Shown here: positions 29,676-38,142 of the stretch, in pieces
Numbering within the stretch: the first letter of the stretch is position 1
Layout: the number at the start of each line of letters is the position of its first letter
From: an uncultured SAR86 cluster bacterium
GTDB lineage: Bacteria > Pseudomonadota > Gammaproteobacteria > Magnimaribacterales > AG-339-G14
Assembly (NCBI GenBank): GCA_902562135.1
Contig: CACESE010000004.1
Location: 1 to 64,000, forward strand
DNA: 64,000 nt
Direction: 5' to 3'
Made by a program: the position numbers and the translations under genes
Notes under the pieces: model-generated
Seen by the model: the letters and a program-made list of their open reading frames with translations, nothing else
Databases searched by the model: none
What the model was told of the DNA's origin: nothing

Positions 29676-30500
29676 TTATTTTTTCTCTTCTTCCCCTAAA
29701 GTAATTTTTAAACGCATTGCTTCGGCAATAGGCTCATCAATCATTTGGCCGTCGACTTTTATAGCACCGCCGCCAGATTTCTGATATTCCTCTAATACTT
29801 TTTTGGCTTCTGCTTTTTCTTCAGCAGAAGGCGAAAAGGCTTCGTTGATATAATCAATTTGATCTGGGTGAATTGCAGCTTTGCCGGTGAATCCTAAATT
29901 TTTCACAGCTTCGGCTTCTTCTTTTAAGCCAGCCATTTTATCAATGTAAAAGTAAGGTGCGTCAATTGTAAATAAATTGAACATTGAAGCAGCTAAAACT
30001 ACTCTATGTCTCGCGTAAAGTAATGGCTCCCAAGCTAATTTACAACCCAAGCTTGCAGACGCGTCGGCAGCTCCAAAAAAAAGTCCAACCACGTCTTTAA
30101 AAGCTGCAATTTGCGTCACAGTTTCTATTGCCCTAGAGGTTTCTATAAGAGGTACCAGTTTATTTTTAAAATCAATCATTGGGGCTAAAGTAGCCAAGAA
30201 GTCAAAGCTTTGAGTCTTTGGTAAAATTATTGCTTCAATCTGATCTTGAAAAGGAGATATTGAATCAATGTCCTCTCTACCCAGAGCTTCCATTGCATCA
30301 TTGACTCTTACAAATAAAGGTTTTGAAAAAGCGTTTTCTTTCAATAGATTAATGAGAGTTTCTCTTGCAGCTAATTTTTCTGAATCTGGACAACCATCTT
30401 CTAAATCAACAATGATTGCATCGGCATTGCTGCCCTGAGCTTTTTCTAGTCGATCTAGAGTGTGTCCTGGGATAAATAAATTAGATCTGTATTTACTCAT
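29676..30500 (-). CDS. CitE/HpcH-family CoA-ester lyase (citramalyl- or malyl-CoA lyase type)
   Basis: TIM-barrel lyase of 274 residues starting MSKYRSNLFIPGHTLDR. The Mg-binding and catalytic signature AIIVDLEDGCPD is present; the IILPKTQSFD and LVPLIETSRAIETV strands follow, and AIHPDQIDYINEAF is the family C-terminal motif. I chose ATG 30500, 1 bp after the dsbA stop; a TTG at 30521 would extend it into dsbA. Citrate lyase alpha and gamma subunits are absent, so this is a stand-alone lyase cleaving a CoA thioester, probably to acetyl-CoA plus pyruvate or glyoxylate. Confidence 0.87.
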   Translation of the reverse strand: MSKYRSNLFIPGHTLDRLEKAQGSNADAIIVDLEDGCPDSEKLAARETLINLLKENAFSKPLFVRVNDAMEALGREDIDSISPFQDQIEAIILPKTQSFDFLATLAPMIDFKNKLVPLIETSRAIETVTQIAAFKDVVGLFFGAADASASLGCKLAWEPLLYARHRVVLAASMFNLFTIDAPYFYIDKMAGLKEEAEAVKNLGFTGKAAIHPDQIDYINEAFSPSAEEKAEAKKVLEEYQKSGGGAIKVDGQMIDEPIAEAMRLKITLGEEEKK

Positions 30501-30501
30501 G

Positions 30502-31125
30502 TTAACTTTGTTCTTTTTCAATTAAGTAATTCACAACATCTAAGAGATCTTCAGTTCCAATTTCTCTAGTAGCAGAAACTTTATACTTTCCATTCACAAT
30601 AAATGCTGGGACGCCCTTTATACCGTATTTGAAAGCAAATAACTCAGCTTTTCTCAAATTATTTTTTAATCCGAAAGAGTTAGTAGCTGCAAGATATTTA
30701 TTTTCTTGAATTCCATACCCCTGAAAAAAAGGAATGATTTCTTTGTCAGAAAGCATCATTTTTCTATTGTAATGAATAGCGCTAAAAATCCCTTGAATAG
30801 CTTCTGGTACCTGCAAAGTTTCTGTCGCAAAAAAAAGTTTAGCGTGAGTCTTTGTCTGTGCATTCCAAACAACAGGTAACCTGAAAAAATCTACCTCTGA
30901 ACTAACTTCACTCTTCCAGTCTTTAATTAATTGTTCCAAGCTAAAACAATGTCCACAGCCAAACCAAAAAAATTCAATGACTTCTATTTTTTCTGGATTT
31001 CTAGTAGGTAACGGCTCTATTAATTCGTAATGTCTGCCTTCTTGGTAATCTTTAGAGAAAGCGGAAGAAAAAAATAGGCTTAAAAATAAAACTATTAAAG
31101 CGTTTTTAATACAATCCTGAAACAT
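30502..31125 (-). CDS. dsbA: DsbA-type periplasmic thiol:disulfide oxidoreductase
   Basis: Introduces disulfides into exported proteins. Signal peptide residues 1-24; thioredoxin fold with the active site Cys57-Gly-His-Cys60 in FWFGCGHCF, and the cis-proline loop KGVPAFIVNG. The site is CGHC rather than the E. coli CPHC, as in many gammaproteobacterial DsbA proteins of the Pseudomonas/Acidithiobacillus type. The start codon lies 20 bp inside the cytochrome c4 gene. c4-dsbA is a conserved pair. Its reoxidising partner DsbB is encoded at 36029, about 5 kb away. Targets here may include the Cys-paired secreted proteins at 38-40 kb. Confidence 0.93.
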   Translation of the reverse strand: MFQDCIKNALIVLFLSLFFSSAFSKDYQEGRHYELIEPLPTRNPEKIEVIEFFWFGCGHCFSLEQLIKDWKSEVSSEVDFFRLPVVWNAQTKTHAKLFFATETLQVPEAIQGIFSAIHYNRKMMLSDKEIIPFFQGYGIQENKYLAATNSFGLKNNLRKAELFAFKYGIKGVPAFIVNGKYKVSATREIGTEDLLDVVNYLIEKEQS

Positions 31126-31744
31126 AATTTGCCACCGCTCTGATTTCTTCAGTAGTCAATCGGGCAGCTATTCCCTGCATAATCTTTGCATTGCCACTAT
31201 GCACTCGCTCCCCATTTTTATAAGCCACTAAACTGGTAACGACGTACTCAGCTTTTTGACCACTCAACATGGGATAACCAGCAGACTCAACACCTTTCCC
31301 TTGTGGGCCATGACATCCTGTACAAGCGGGTACACCGTTCGATAAATTTCCCGCTCTATAAATTCTTTGCCCCAATTCAAAATTTATACTGTCGGCTTGT
31401 CCAACTTTCACTTCCTGAGCAGCATAGAATGCAGCAATATCTCTCAGCTGATCTTCGGAATAGTTGTCTAATAAACCCATCATAGACTCAATCATGCGTT
31501 CACCTTTTTGCACGTGAATTAGTTGAGCTAAAGTGTAGCTTTCTCTTTGTCCGGCTAAAGTTGGCCACTGCCCAACTACGCTATTACCATCTGCCCCATG
31601 ACAACCTGCGCAAGTTGCCACTAATTCAGAGCCCACTTGCGGGTCACCTCTCTTAACTGCCTTTATTTCAGCTTTATCACTGGCTGCATAAATTGAACCA
31701 GACAATAAAATAATAAGGCTGAGCAACAATGAATTTCTATACAT
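31106..31744 (-). CDS. Dihaem cytochrome c4
   Basis: Periplasmic electron carrier with two class I haem domains. Signal peptide residues 1-20; haem sites Cys45-x2-Cys48-His49 (CAGCHGADG) and Cys141-x2-Cys144-His145 (CTGCHGPQG), each half about 95 residues and clearly duplicated (both contain WPTLAGQ or YPMLSGQ). It shuttles electrons from the bc1 complex to terminal oxidases, here probably the caa3-type oxidase at 60-64 kb. It overlaps dsbA by 20 bp and heads the c4-dsbA-lyase-hydratase-CoA-transferase run. Confidence 0.94.
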   Translation of the reverse strand: MYRNSLLLSLIILLSGSIYAASDKAEIKAVKRGDPQVGSELVATCAGCHGADGNSVVGQWPTLAGQRESYTLAQLIHVQKGERMIESMMGLLDNYSEDQLRDIAAFYAAQEVKVGQADSINFELGQRIYRAGNLSNGVPACTGCHGPQGKGVESAGYPMLSGQKAEYVVTSLVAYKNGERVHSGNAKIMQGIAARLTTEEIRAVANYVSGLY

Positions 31745-31814
31745 TATTTATTCTTTTGTGGGCTAAGTGAGCAGAATTATATACTATTGAAGATAAATTT
31801 TCCTTCATAACCAT

Positions 31815-32426
31815 ATGTCTGAAAAAAGTATGTTGTTAAAGATAAATTTCGAAAAATCTTGTCCTAGTGAGAAGTTTTTCCCACCTGATGAGGGTGTAGA
31901 ATTAGCCATTTGCGGTCGTTCCAATTCTGGAAAATCCAGTATTTTAAATATGCTAGCCAATCAGAAAAAACTCGCAAAAACCTCAAATACGCCTGGTAGA
32001 ACACAGTCCATTAACTTTTTCAACGTCAATGAAGATACTTTAAAAAAATTAGTAGACCTCCCTGGTTATGGCTATGCCAAAGCCTCAAAAAAAATGCAAA
32101 AGGAATGGGGTCAACAAATCACTAAATATATGGCCTCCCGTAAAAGCCTCAGAGGCATTATTTTAATAATGGATGTCAGGCGTCCACTGCAAGAAAGCGA
32201 TCTGAATTTCATAGCTTGGTGCGAACAATACAATTTACCAATGCAGATTCTCTTGAATAAATCCGATAAGCTTTCAAAGAATAAAGCGTCTCAAGAGCTT
32301 ATGAAATGTGTAGAAAAGACTGCTCATAATTTATTGTTAGATAGCCCTATGTTGTTGTCTGCAAAAACAGCTTCTGGGGCTGAGGAACTTTCGAAAAAGA
32401 TTCTAGATTGGATGGAAATAATATGA
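31815..32426 (+). CDS. engB: Ribosome assembly GTPase EngB (YihA/YsxC)
   Basis: Essential GTPase for 50S subunit assembly. G1 is GRSNSGKSS, G2 lies in NTPGRTQSINFF, G3 is DLPGYGYA and G4 is NKSDK. The 203-residue length is normal. It is divergent from cytochrome c4 with a 70 bp spacer containing TATACT, a reasonable -10. The c4/engB/polA neighbourhood is conserved in gammaproteobacteria. It overlaps the next small gene by 4 bp. Confidence 0.95.
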   Translation: MSEKSMLLKINFEKSCPSEKFFPPDEGVELAICGRSNSGKSSILNMLANQKKLAKTSNTPGRTQSINFFNVNEDTLKKLVDLPGYGYAKASKKMQKEWGQQITKYMASRKSLRGIILIMDVRRPLQESDLNFIAWCEQYNLPMQILLNKSDKLSKNKASQELMKCVEKTAHNLLLDSPMLLSAKTASGAEELSKKILDWMEII

Positions 32427-32644
32427 AAAAAAATAAAACAATTTCACTTATTCCTGTGAAAAAAACATTCATTGCTTCAACCTTCATTCTGTTGTCTATA
32501 AGTATTTGTGGAGCAAAAATGGAGTCTGAAGAGGAAGCTGCTTATAACGATGCTGTTGCAGATTGCATTTATAGAAATGGAAATCCATCATATCCTTCAT
32601 CTGAATATAATAGGGTCGAGGCCTATTGTGATAGCATAAATTGA
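32423..32644 (+). CDS. Small exported protein with two cysteines, unknown function
   Basis: Seventy-three residues from ATG 32423, overlapping the engB stop by 4 bp. A basic start and a hydrophobic stretch (about residues 14-30, FIASTFILLSISICGA) look like a signal peptide or a signal anchor. The mature part is acidic and has a possible disulfide pair in DAVADCIYRNG and VEAYCDSIN, spaced about 25 residues. I do not recognise a family. Translational coupling to engB suggests it is real. Confidence 0.65.
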   Translation: MKKNKTISLIPVKKTFIASTFILLSISICGAKMESEEEAAYNDAVADCIYRNGNPSYPSSEYNRVEAYCDSIN

Positions 32645-32680
32645 AGATAACTGATTTTGAATTTATAGGGCATAAATCAA

Positions 32681-33070
32681 ATGGGCAAATTACTTAACGC
32701 AACAGAAGGTCAAAAACTCAATAAATTTGAGGCAAGTTACATTGGTAAAATGGTTGCAATTGGAATCTATAAATTAGGTTTTAATGGCGATGATTTTGCT
32801 TTTCAAGAGAAAATGATTTTGGAATATATGCAAGAAACACATCCCGATAAAAAAATAGATAAATTTCAGACAAAACAAATTATTGATTATGCTAAGAGGA
32901 TGATAGAAATTGATGATTTTTTTGTAGAAGAAGTTATTAATAGAATATTGTATGTCTTTGAAAAAGCAAATAATCGCTTCAAGACTTCATTAACTGCTGA
33001 AGAAATAGAGTTTGTAAACTTCAAAAATAGACACCTGCCGAATTTGGATTTGTTTGATGAAAGAAATTAA
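32681..33070 (+). CDS. Hypothetical helical cytoplasmic protein
   Basis: A 129-residue protein, mostly predicted helix, no signal peptide, no cysteine. Lysine/aspartate-rich with KLNKFEASYIGKMVAIGIYKLG and a repeated IDKFQTKQIIDYAKRM-like pattern; a gene of unknown family. It follows the small exported gene after 36 bp and is closed by a terminator-like hairpin at 33070-33101. Codon usage and AT content resemble the neighbours, so no sign of recent transfer. Confidence 0.65.
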   Translation: MGKLLNATEGQKLNKFEASYIGKMVAIGIYKLGFNGDDFAFQEKMILEYMQETHPDKKIDKFQTKQIIDYAKRMIEIDDFFVEEVINRILYVFEKANNRFKTSLTAEEIEFVNFKNRHLPNLDLFDERN

Positions 33071-33101
33071 AACCCTTAAATTAGAAGGTTTAAATTTTTT
33101 T
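33070..33101 (+). terminator. Rho-independent terminator after the engB operon
   Basis: AAACCCTT and AAGGTTT can pair with one bulged C around a short AT loop, followed by TAAA and seven T residues. It starts at the stop codon of the preceding gene. The stem is weak in GC, so confidence is moderate. Confidence 0.55.
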
Positions 33102-33131
33102 GAGTTGAAAATATATTTATTTATTCTAAGT

Positions 33132-33184
33132 GCCCATTGATTTATAAAGGGGAGATCAATGGGCTTAAGGAGAGAGTTTCCTTA
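33132..33184. ncRNA. Two adjacent perfect hairpins between the engB operon and polA: candidate small RNA
   Basis: Hairpin 1: GCCCATTGAT / ATCAATGGGC (33132-33141 and 33155-33164) with a purine-rich 13-base loop containing AAAGGGGAG. Hairpin 2: TAAGGA / TCCTTA (33166-33171 and 33179-33184) with a 7-base loop, then TTTCTT on the plus strand. No reading frame of note crosses it. In E. coli the Spot 42 RNA, and in Pseudomonas ErsA, map next to polA in the polA-engB neighbourhood. No sequence match to those RNAs is claimed, and a strong terminator is not seen on either strand. Confidence 0.4.
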
Positions 33185-33235
33185 TTTCTTAGGAGAATGC
33201 TTTTTAGACAGAAGAGGTTTTAAAAAGTTCGTAAT

Positions 33236-35977
33236 TTAATGGGCTTCGCCCCAATTATCTGCAATGCCGCTTTCTACTTCTAACGGTACCTTTAGTGAAG
33301 CTGCGTTTTGCATCAATTGAGAAATTTCTTTTTCCACCATCGACACATCTTTTTCCGGCACTTCTAAAATTACTTCGTCGTGTACTTGCAGAATCATTTT
33401 GGCTTTCACATTTTCTCGTTGCAACCATTCGTGAATAGAAATCATCGCCAACTTCATAATGTCTGCAGCCGTGCCTTGCATAGGTGCATTAATTGCCGCT
33501 CTTTCTGCACCTTGGCGTGTTCGACCACTGTAGATTCCTGGCAAATACAAACGCCTACCAAAAATTGTTTCGACAAAGCCTTTTTCTCTAGCTCTTTCTT
33601 TTGTTTGTTCCATATAAAGTTTTACGCCAGGGTATTTTGCAAAGTACGAGTCAATGTAATCTTGGGCAACCGTTCTTGGCAGTCCTAGTGCCTTTCCCAA
33701 ACCAAAAGCCGACATGCCATAAATTAACCCAAAATTTATAGCCTTGGCACTTCGCCTATCTTCATCGCTGGCCTCTTTCCCGGGCGCTGCAAAAACTTCT
33801 GAGGCTGTTGCTGTATGGATATCCTCACCGTTCTCAAAAGCTGAGATCATATTTTTATCCCCTGATAGATGCGCCATGATTCGCAACTCAATTTGCGAGT
33901 AATCGATCGCTAACAATTTATGCCCTTTGGGAGCAACAAAAGCTTTACGAATCATTCGACCTTCTTCAGTTTTAATTGGAATATTTTGTAAATTGGGATC
34001 AGCAGAAGACAATCTTCCAGTGGTGGTAACCGCCTGATGATAAGAAGTGTGAACTCTGCCAGTCGCTGGAGAAATTTGTTCTGGCAGTGAATCAGTATAA
34101 GTACTTTTTAGTTTTGCTAGAGTTCTATGCTCCAATAATATTTTAGGCAGCTCATAATCTCTCGCCAAGTCCTGCAACACCGACTCATCAGTGGAAGGTT
34201 GTCCGCCAGGAGTTTTCTTAATTACTGGCAAATCCATTTCATCAAAGAAGATAGCTCTTAGATCTTTGGTGGAAGCTAAATTGAATTCTTTGCCGGCTTC
34301 TTTGAAAGCTTTTTCTTCAAGACCATTGATGCGCTGACCTAAATTATTTGACTGAATTTTTAACTCATCAGCATTTACTAAAGCTCCGTTTTGCTCAACA
34401 TCTGATAACACAGGAATTAAAGGTAAATCTATGTCGGTTAAAACTTTTTCCAGTGATTTGGTTTTACTCAATTTCTCTTTTAAGACGTTATGACATCTTA
34501 ATGTAATGTCTGCATCTTCGGCAGCGTAATGTGTAGCTGTATCCAACTCAACATTGTCAAATGTAATTTGTTTTACGCCCTTCCCAGCGACGTCTTCGTA
34601 ACTTGTGGCGTCATAATTTAAATAGAATTTCGCAATTGCATCTAAATTATGTCTGGTTGCAGTGGAATCTAGAACGTAAGACATCAACATGCTGTCGCTT
34701 CCAATGTTGTCTAAATTTAAGCCATGTTGAGCTAAAACATTTCGATCAAACTTAATATGTTGGCCTACTACTGGCACTTTTTGCAGTAAGGGTTCAAGTT
34801 TTTTTAACACCAATTCTTTTTTTAACTGTTTTGGTGCATTCTCATAATTATGCCCCAGAGGAATATAAGCGCCTTCTCCTTCTTTTGCCGACAGTGAAAT
34901 GCCAACTAATTCTGCCGTTGTAAAATCCAACCCATCGGTTTCAGTATCTATCGCAATCAATTTAGCCTTGGTCAAACGCTTTATTAAAGAATCCAAATCT
35001 TTTTCGTTCAAAATACATTCGTAGTTAGCGTTAATGTTTTTTAGTTTGGGCGGTTCTTTCTTCAATACCTCTGGAGGTTCAATTGCTTTTCTCTTAGAAG
35101 CAGTCTTTTCAACTTTACTTTTTATAAGGGTCTTAAATTCAAGCTCAGTAAATAGATCATGGATTTTCTCCTCATCTCTTGGCGCCACCTGTAAATCTTC
35201 AATTCCAAAATCTAGAGCAACATCTTTTTTGATGGTAGTTAATTGTTTAGAAAGCTTTAATTGTTCAATTCCTTCTCTTAAGTATTCGCCTACTTTGCCT
35301 GAAATCTCATCAGCCGATTCAATTATGGCTTCCACCGTTTGATATTTTGTAAGCCAATTGACCGCTGTCTTTGGACCAACTTTATTGACGCCGGGAATAT
35401 TATCTGAAGTGTCGCCAACCAAAGCTAAGTAATCAATAATTTGATCTGGTCTCACTCCAAATTTTTTCATCACCCTGTCCTCATCGAGTAGTTCATTAGT
35501 CATGGTATTGACCAAGGTGATATTTTTAGTGACTAATTGAGCTAAATCTTTATCGCCTGTCGAAACAACTGTTTTAATACCTTTGCTCTCAGCTTCAGTC
35601 GCCAAGGTGCCAATTACATCATCCGCTTCCACCCCATCAACAATGAAAAGTTTCAAGCCAAGCGCTCTACAGATGTCATGAATGGGTTGAATTTGTGGAC
35701 GTAAATCGTCTGGCATTGGAGGCCGATTGGCTTTGTATTCGCTGTACATTTCATTACGGAACGTTTCGCCTTTCGCGTCAAATATCATCCCGACCGGGCT
35801 GTTGGGATGATCCTCTAGAATTCTCATGACCATGGTTGTCACTCCGCGAACAGCGCCCGTGGGTTGACCAGAAGAGGTGGTTAGAGGCGGCAACGCATGA
35901 TATGCACGATAAATATATGATGAGCCATCCACTAAAATGACGGAATCGTTGTCAGTGATACTTTCTGGTTTAGCCAT
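33236..35977 (-). CDS. polA: DNA polymerase I
   Basis: Repair and Okazaki-fragment polymerase, 913 residues from ATG 35977 (a TTG one codon earlier is not needed). All three domains are present: 5'-3' exonuclease (VILVDGSSYIYRAYHALPP, GVEADDVIGTLA), 3'-5' proofreading exonuclease with the metal-binding IDTETDGLDF motif intact, and polymerase with LLAIDYSQIELRIMAHLSGD (motif A), the RRSAKAINFGLIYGMSAFGL finger motif and QVHDEVILEVP (motif C). The proofreading domain is not degenerate, unlike in many bacteria. It faces the engB operon and is divergent from dsbB. Confidence 0.97.
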   Translation of the reverse strand: MAKPESITDNDSVILVDGSSYIYRAYHALPPLTTSSGQPTGAVRGVTTMVMRILEDHPNSPVGMIFDAKGETFRNEMYSEYKANRPPMPDDLRPQIQPIHDICRALGLKLFIVDGVEADDVIGTLATEAESKGIKTVVSTGDKDLAQLVTKNITLVNTMTNELLDEDRVMKKFGVRPDQIIDYLALVGDTSDNIPGVNKVGPKTAVNWLTKYQTVEAIIESADEISGKVGEYLREGIEQLKLSKQLTTIKKDVALDFGIEDLQVAPRDEEKIHDLFTELEFKTLIKSKVEKTASKRKAIEPPEVLKKEPPKLKNINANYECILNEKDLDSLIKRLTKAKLIAIDTETDGLDFTTAELVGISLSAKEGEGAYIPLGHNYENAPKQLKKELVLKKLEPLLQKVPVVGQHIKFDRNVLAQHGLNLDNIGSDSMLMSYVLDSTATRHNLDAIAKFYLNYDATSYEDVAGKGVKQITFDNVELDTATHYAAEDADITLRCHNVLKEKLSKTKSLEKVLTDIDLPLIPVLSDVEQNGALVNADELKIQSNNLGQRINGLEEKAFKEAGKEFNLASTKDLRAIFFDEMDLPVIKKTPGGQPSTDESVLQDLARDYELPKILLEHRTLAKLKSTYTDSLPEQISPATGRVHTSYHQAVTTTGRLSSADPNLQNIPIKTEEGRMIRKAFVAPKGHKLLAIDYSQIELRIMAHLSGDKNMISAFENGEDIHTATASEVFAAPGKEASDEDRRSAKAINFGLIYGMSAFGLGKALGLPRTVAQDYIDSYFAKYPGVKLYMEQTKERAREKGFVETIFGRRLYLPGIYSGRTRQGAERAAINAPMQGTAADIMKLAMISIHEWLQRENVKAKMILQVHDEVILEVPEKDVSMVEKEISQLMQNAASLKVPLEVESGIADNWGEAH

Positions 35978-36001
35978 CAATACATTTAATAAGTGATTCG
36001 T

Positions 36002-36007
36002 TATAAT
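36002..36007 (+). promoter_or_regulatory. Candidate -10 box for dsbB
   Basis: A perfect TATAAT lies 21 bp before ATG 36029. It overlaps the reading frame that could otherwise be extended to a GTG at 35993, so it argues for the shorter DsbB start. The -35 region is poor. Confidence 0.4.
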
Positions 36008-36028
36008 TTAATTAAGTTTATTAGACCT

Positions 36029-36541
36029 ATGCCAAAAGTTCTAACTCAGATTGCATTTTTTTTCTTCGGCACTCGCAAAAGAATCCTTGGGTCAATTTTC
36101 TCGGCTTGCATCTACTTATTAGCGTTTGCTTTTTACATGGAGTATCAATTAGGACTTGAACCTTGTCCTATGTGTATTGTCCAAAGAATAGCTATTGCAT
36201 TTGTAGCTTTAATCGCCTTGATCGCAATCATTCATCATAAAAGGCTTAACTGGTATTTCAGCTTAATTACGTTTTTCACACTTGCTGCAGCAACTTCGGC
36301 GACGAGACATCTTTACATTCAATCTTTACCATTAGATCAAATTCCATCCTGTGGGCCCGACTTAGAGTACCTGATTAGATTTTCTTATTTTGGCGATGCA
36401 CTCAGAATGCTATTCATCGGTGATGGCAACTGTGCTGAAGTAGTGTGGAGTCTCTTAGGAATTTCTATTCCAGGCTGGGTGCTGATCGCTTGTATACAAA
36501 TATTATTAATGTCTGCTTTGTTTTTTAAAGTGAAAGTTTAG
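36029..36541 (+). CDS. dsbB: DsbB-type disulfide bond formation protein
   Basis: Inner membrane quinone reductase that reoxidises DsbA. Four hydrophobic helices; the first periplasmic loop has the CxxC pair in EPCPMCIVQR and the second has cysteines in SCGPDLEYL and GNCAEVVW. I use ATG 36029 (170 residues), because a TATAAT box lies within the upstream GTG extension. The partner dsbA is on the other side of engB-polA. It is divergent from polA. Confidence 0.92.
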   Translation: MPKVLTQIAFFFFGTRKRILGSIFSACIYLLAFAFYMEYQLGLEPCPMCIVQRIAIAFVALIALIAIIHHKRLNWYFSLITFFTLAAATSATRHLYIQSLPLDQIPSCGPDLEYLIRFSYFGDALRMLFIGDGNCAEVVWSLLGISIPGWVLIACIQILLMSALFFKVKV

Positions 36542-36543
36542 GA

Positions 36544-37110
36544 CTATTGAATTAAATTTAAACATTCCAATTGAGCTTTTTGCAGAGCTTCTTCAAAACC
36601 ATCCAAGTCCCAAGTATTTTTCGGAATGTCGTAATACTCAGTAATTTCAGTTCTTATCTTTTTATTATTTTCATAATCATAGAAAGCCAAAAGCTCTAAA
36701 TAAATTTTATCGTTGTCTTTATGAAAATCTATTAAATCTTGTACTCTATTCGCGCTGACACCAAATATTGTGCTTTTTCCAAGTAAAAAATTACTCGTGT
36801 ATTCTATAGTCATAAGAAAATTTATTTGTTCATCCCCTTTTTTTGTTTTGGTCAGCACATATTTTGAAGGAAGATTACGATATTTTTCTTTTGCATTGTC
36901 CACAACTGCATAATTCGATATGTACTGTCTGGCGATATTACATGACTCTTTTGATTTGGCGTCAAAAATAATTCTGTAGCTGTCACCGTGCATTATATTT
37001 CCTGGACTTGACAGCAGAACAGATCCGCTAGAAACGTCAATTTCCCATTTACTGGCTAATAAAGACGAAGAAATTATTAATAAAGAAATAATAGATAATT
37101 TTAATTTCAT
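36544..37110 (-). CDS. Secreted protein of unknown function
   Basis: A 188-residue protein from ATG 37110 with a clear signal peptide (KLKLSIISLLIISSSLLA), then a beta-rich domain with no motif I recognise. Cysteines are few (in KESCNIARQY and near the C-terminus in LECLNLIQ), possibly one disulfide. A longer start at 37134 adds a non-signal-like segment. It ends 2 bp from the convergent dsbB. It resembles, by layout only, small periplasmic or outer-membrane-associated proteins with a DUF3108-like beta fold; I cannot confirm that. Confidence 0.7.
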   Translation of the reverse strand: MKLKLSIISLLIISSSLLASKWEIDVSSGSVLLSSPGNIMHGDSYRIIFDAKSKESCNIARQYISNYAVVDNAKEKYRNLPSKYVLTKTKKGDEQINFLMTIEYTSNFLLGKSTIFGVSANRVQDLIDFHKDNDKIYLELLAFYDYENNKKIRTEITEYYDIPKNTWDLDGFEEALQKAQLECLNLIQ

Positions 37111-37214
37111 AAACTTACAGGAATATTGACTCAACTGTAGCTCTAAAAGTTTTATATTTTTTTCTTTTAAGGAAATTTAAACAAAAAATCACTAAAATGT
37201 GTCCCACTTAATAA

Positions 37215-38102
37215 ATGAATGCTTCAATTTTTGTATTAATTATTTCTTTTTTAACGCTTTGTTCGGTCATTTTCCTTTTATATAAACTTAAAGATAAAAA
37301 TATTCAAAAAGAAAATGAGCCGTCTTTATTAGAAACAAAGATAAATAGTTTCTCGGAAGAGATAAAAAAGATAAACGATGAACTAATCTCCGTAACGACT
37401 CCAATCAATGAATTGAATCGTTTTTTAGGCGGTAACGTCACCACCGGAAGATTAGGAGAGTGGAACTTAGAATCAATCGTTAAAGAAATTCTTCCTGATG
37501 GAAGTTACGAATTCCAAGCAAATATCAATCCAGAGAATCAAGATAGAGTGGATTGTGCAATCAAGACAGCAGATGGAATTATTATTCCAATCGATTCAAA
37601 ATTCTATGCCGGTCAGTACAAGCAATATCAAGAGGCTGGACAAGCAAACTTAAGAGCTAACATTTTAAGGGACTTAAGAACAACGATCTTAAGAGATGCG
37701 GACGACATCGCAACAAAATATCTTCGTCAAAATTCTACTTCAAATTATGCAGTGCTATATATCGCTTCTGAAAAATTAATAGATCTTGTTGATGAAATAG
37801 AGAATTTAAGACAAGACTGTCTTTCAGAAAAGAAAATACTAATTCAAGGACCCAATACTCTAGCTGCTTTTTTAGATACTATAAGAATTGGCCATCATTA
37901 TTTACAACTTAATGAGACAGCATCAAAAGTAGCCGAAGTTGTCAGAAGAATTAAATCTCAATTTGATAGCTTCGATAAAAGTACAGATGGAGTGTTAAAA
38001 AAATTAGATGCATCTGTGAAAGAAGTATCAGCTCTTCAAACAAGAATTAATGTTTTAGGAAGAGAGTTAAATAAAGGCAGTGAAGAGTTAAAGGACGAAT
38101 AA
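37215..38102 (+). CDS. rmuC: RmuC family protein, short form
   Basis: RmuC proteins limit recombination between inverted repeats and have a nuclease-like core. Here an N-terminal membrane helix (residues 4-24) is followed by a short coiled coil (about 40-65) and the RmuC core with LGEWNLESIVKEILP, VDCAIKTADGIIIPIDSKFYAG and the AVLYIASEKLIDLV and LIQGPNTLAAFLDTI segments. At 295 residues it lacks much of the long coiled coil of E. coli RmuC (475). It is followed at once by a strong bidirectional terminator. The core is intact, so it is probably functional. Confidence 0.9.
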   Translation: MNASIFVLIISFLTLCSVIFLLYKLKDKNIQKENEPSLLETKINSFSEEIKKINDELISVTTPINELNRFLGGNVTTGRLGEWNLESIVKEILPDGSYEFQANINPENQDRVDCAIKTADGIIIPIDSKFYAGQYKQYQEAGQANLRANILRDLRTTILRDADDIATKYLRQNSTSNYAVLYIASEKLIDLVDEIENLRQDCLSEKKILIQGPNTLAAFLDTIRIGHHYLQLNETASKVAEVVRRIKSQFDSFDKSTDGVLKKLDASVKEVSALQTRINVLGRELNKGSEELKDE

Positions 38103-38131
38103 AAAAAGGGAGCAGATTGCTCCCTTTTTTT
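38101..38131. terminator. Bidirectional Rho-independent terminator
   Basis: GGGAGCA-GAT-TGCTCCC with a run of seven A before and seven T after. It starts within the rmuC stop codon and lies 12 bp from the end of the convergent secreted-protein gene at 38143, so it can serve both directions. Confidence 0.92.
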
Positions 38132-38142
38132 CTTTCAATATA

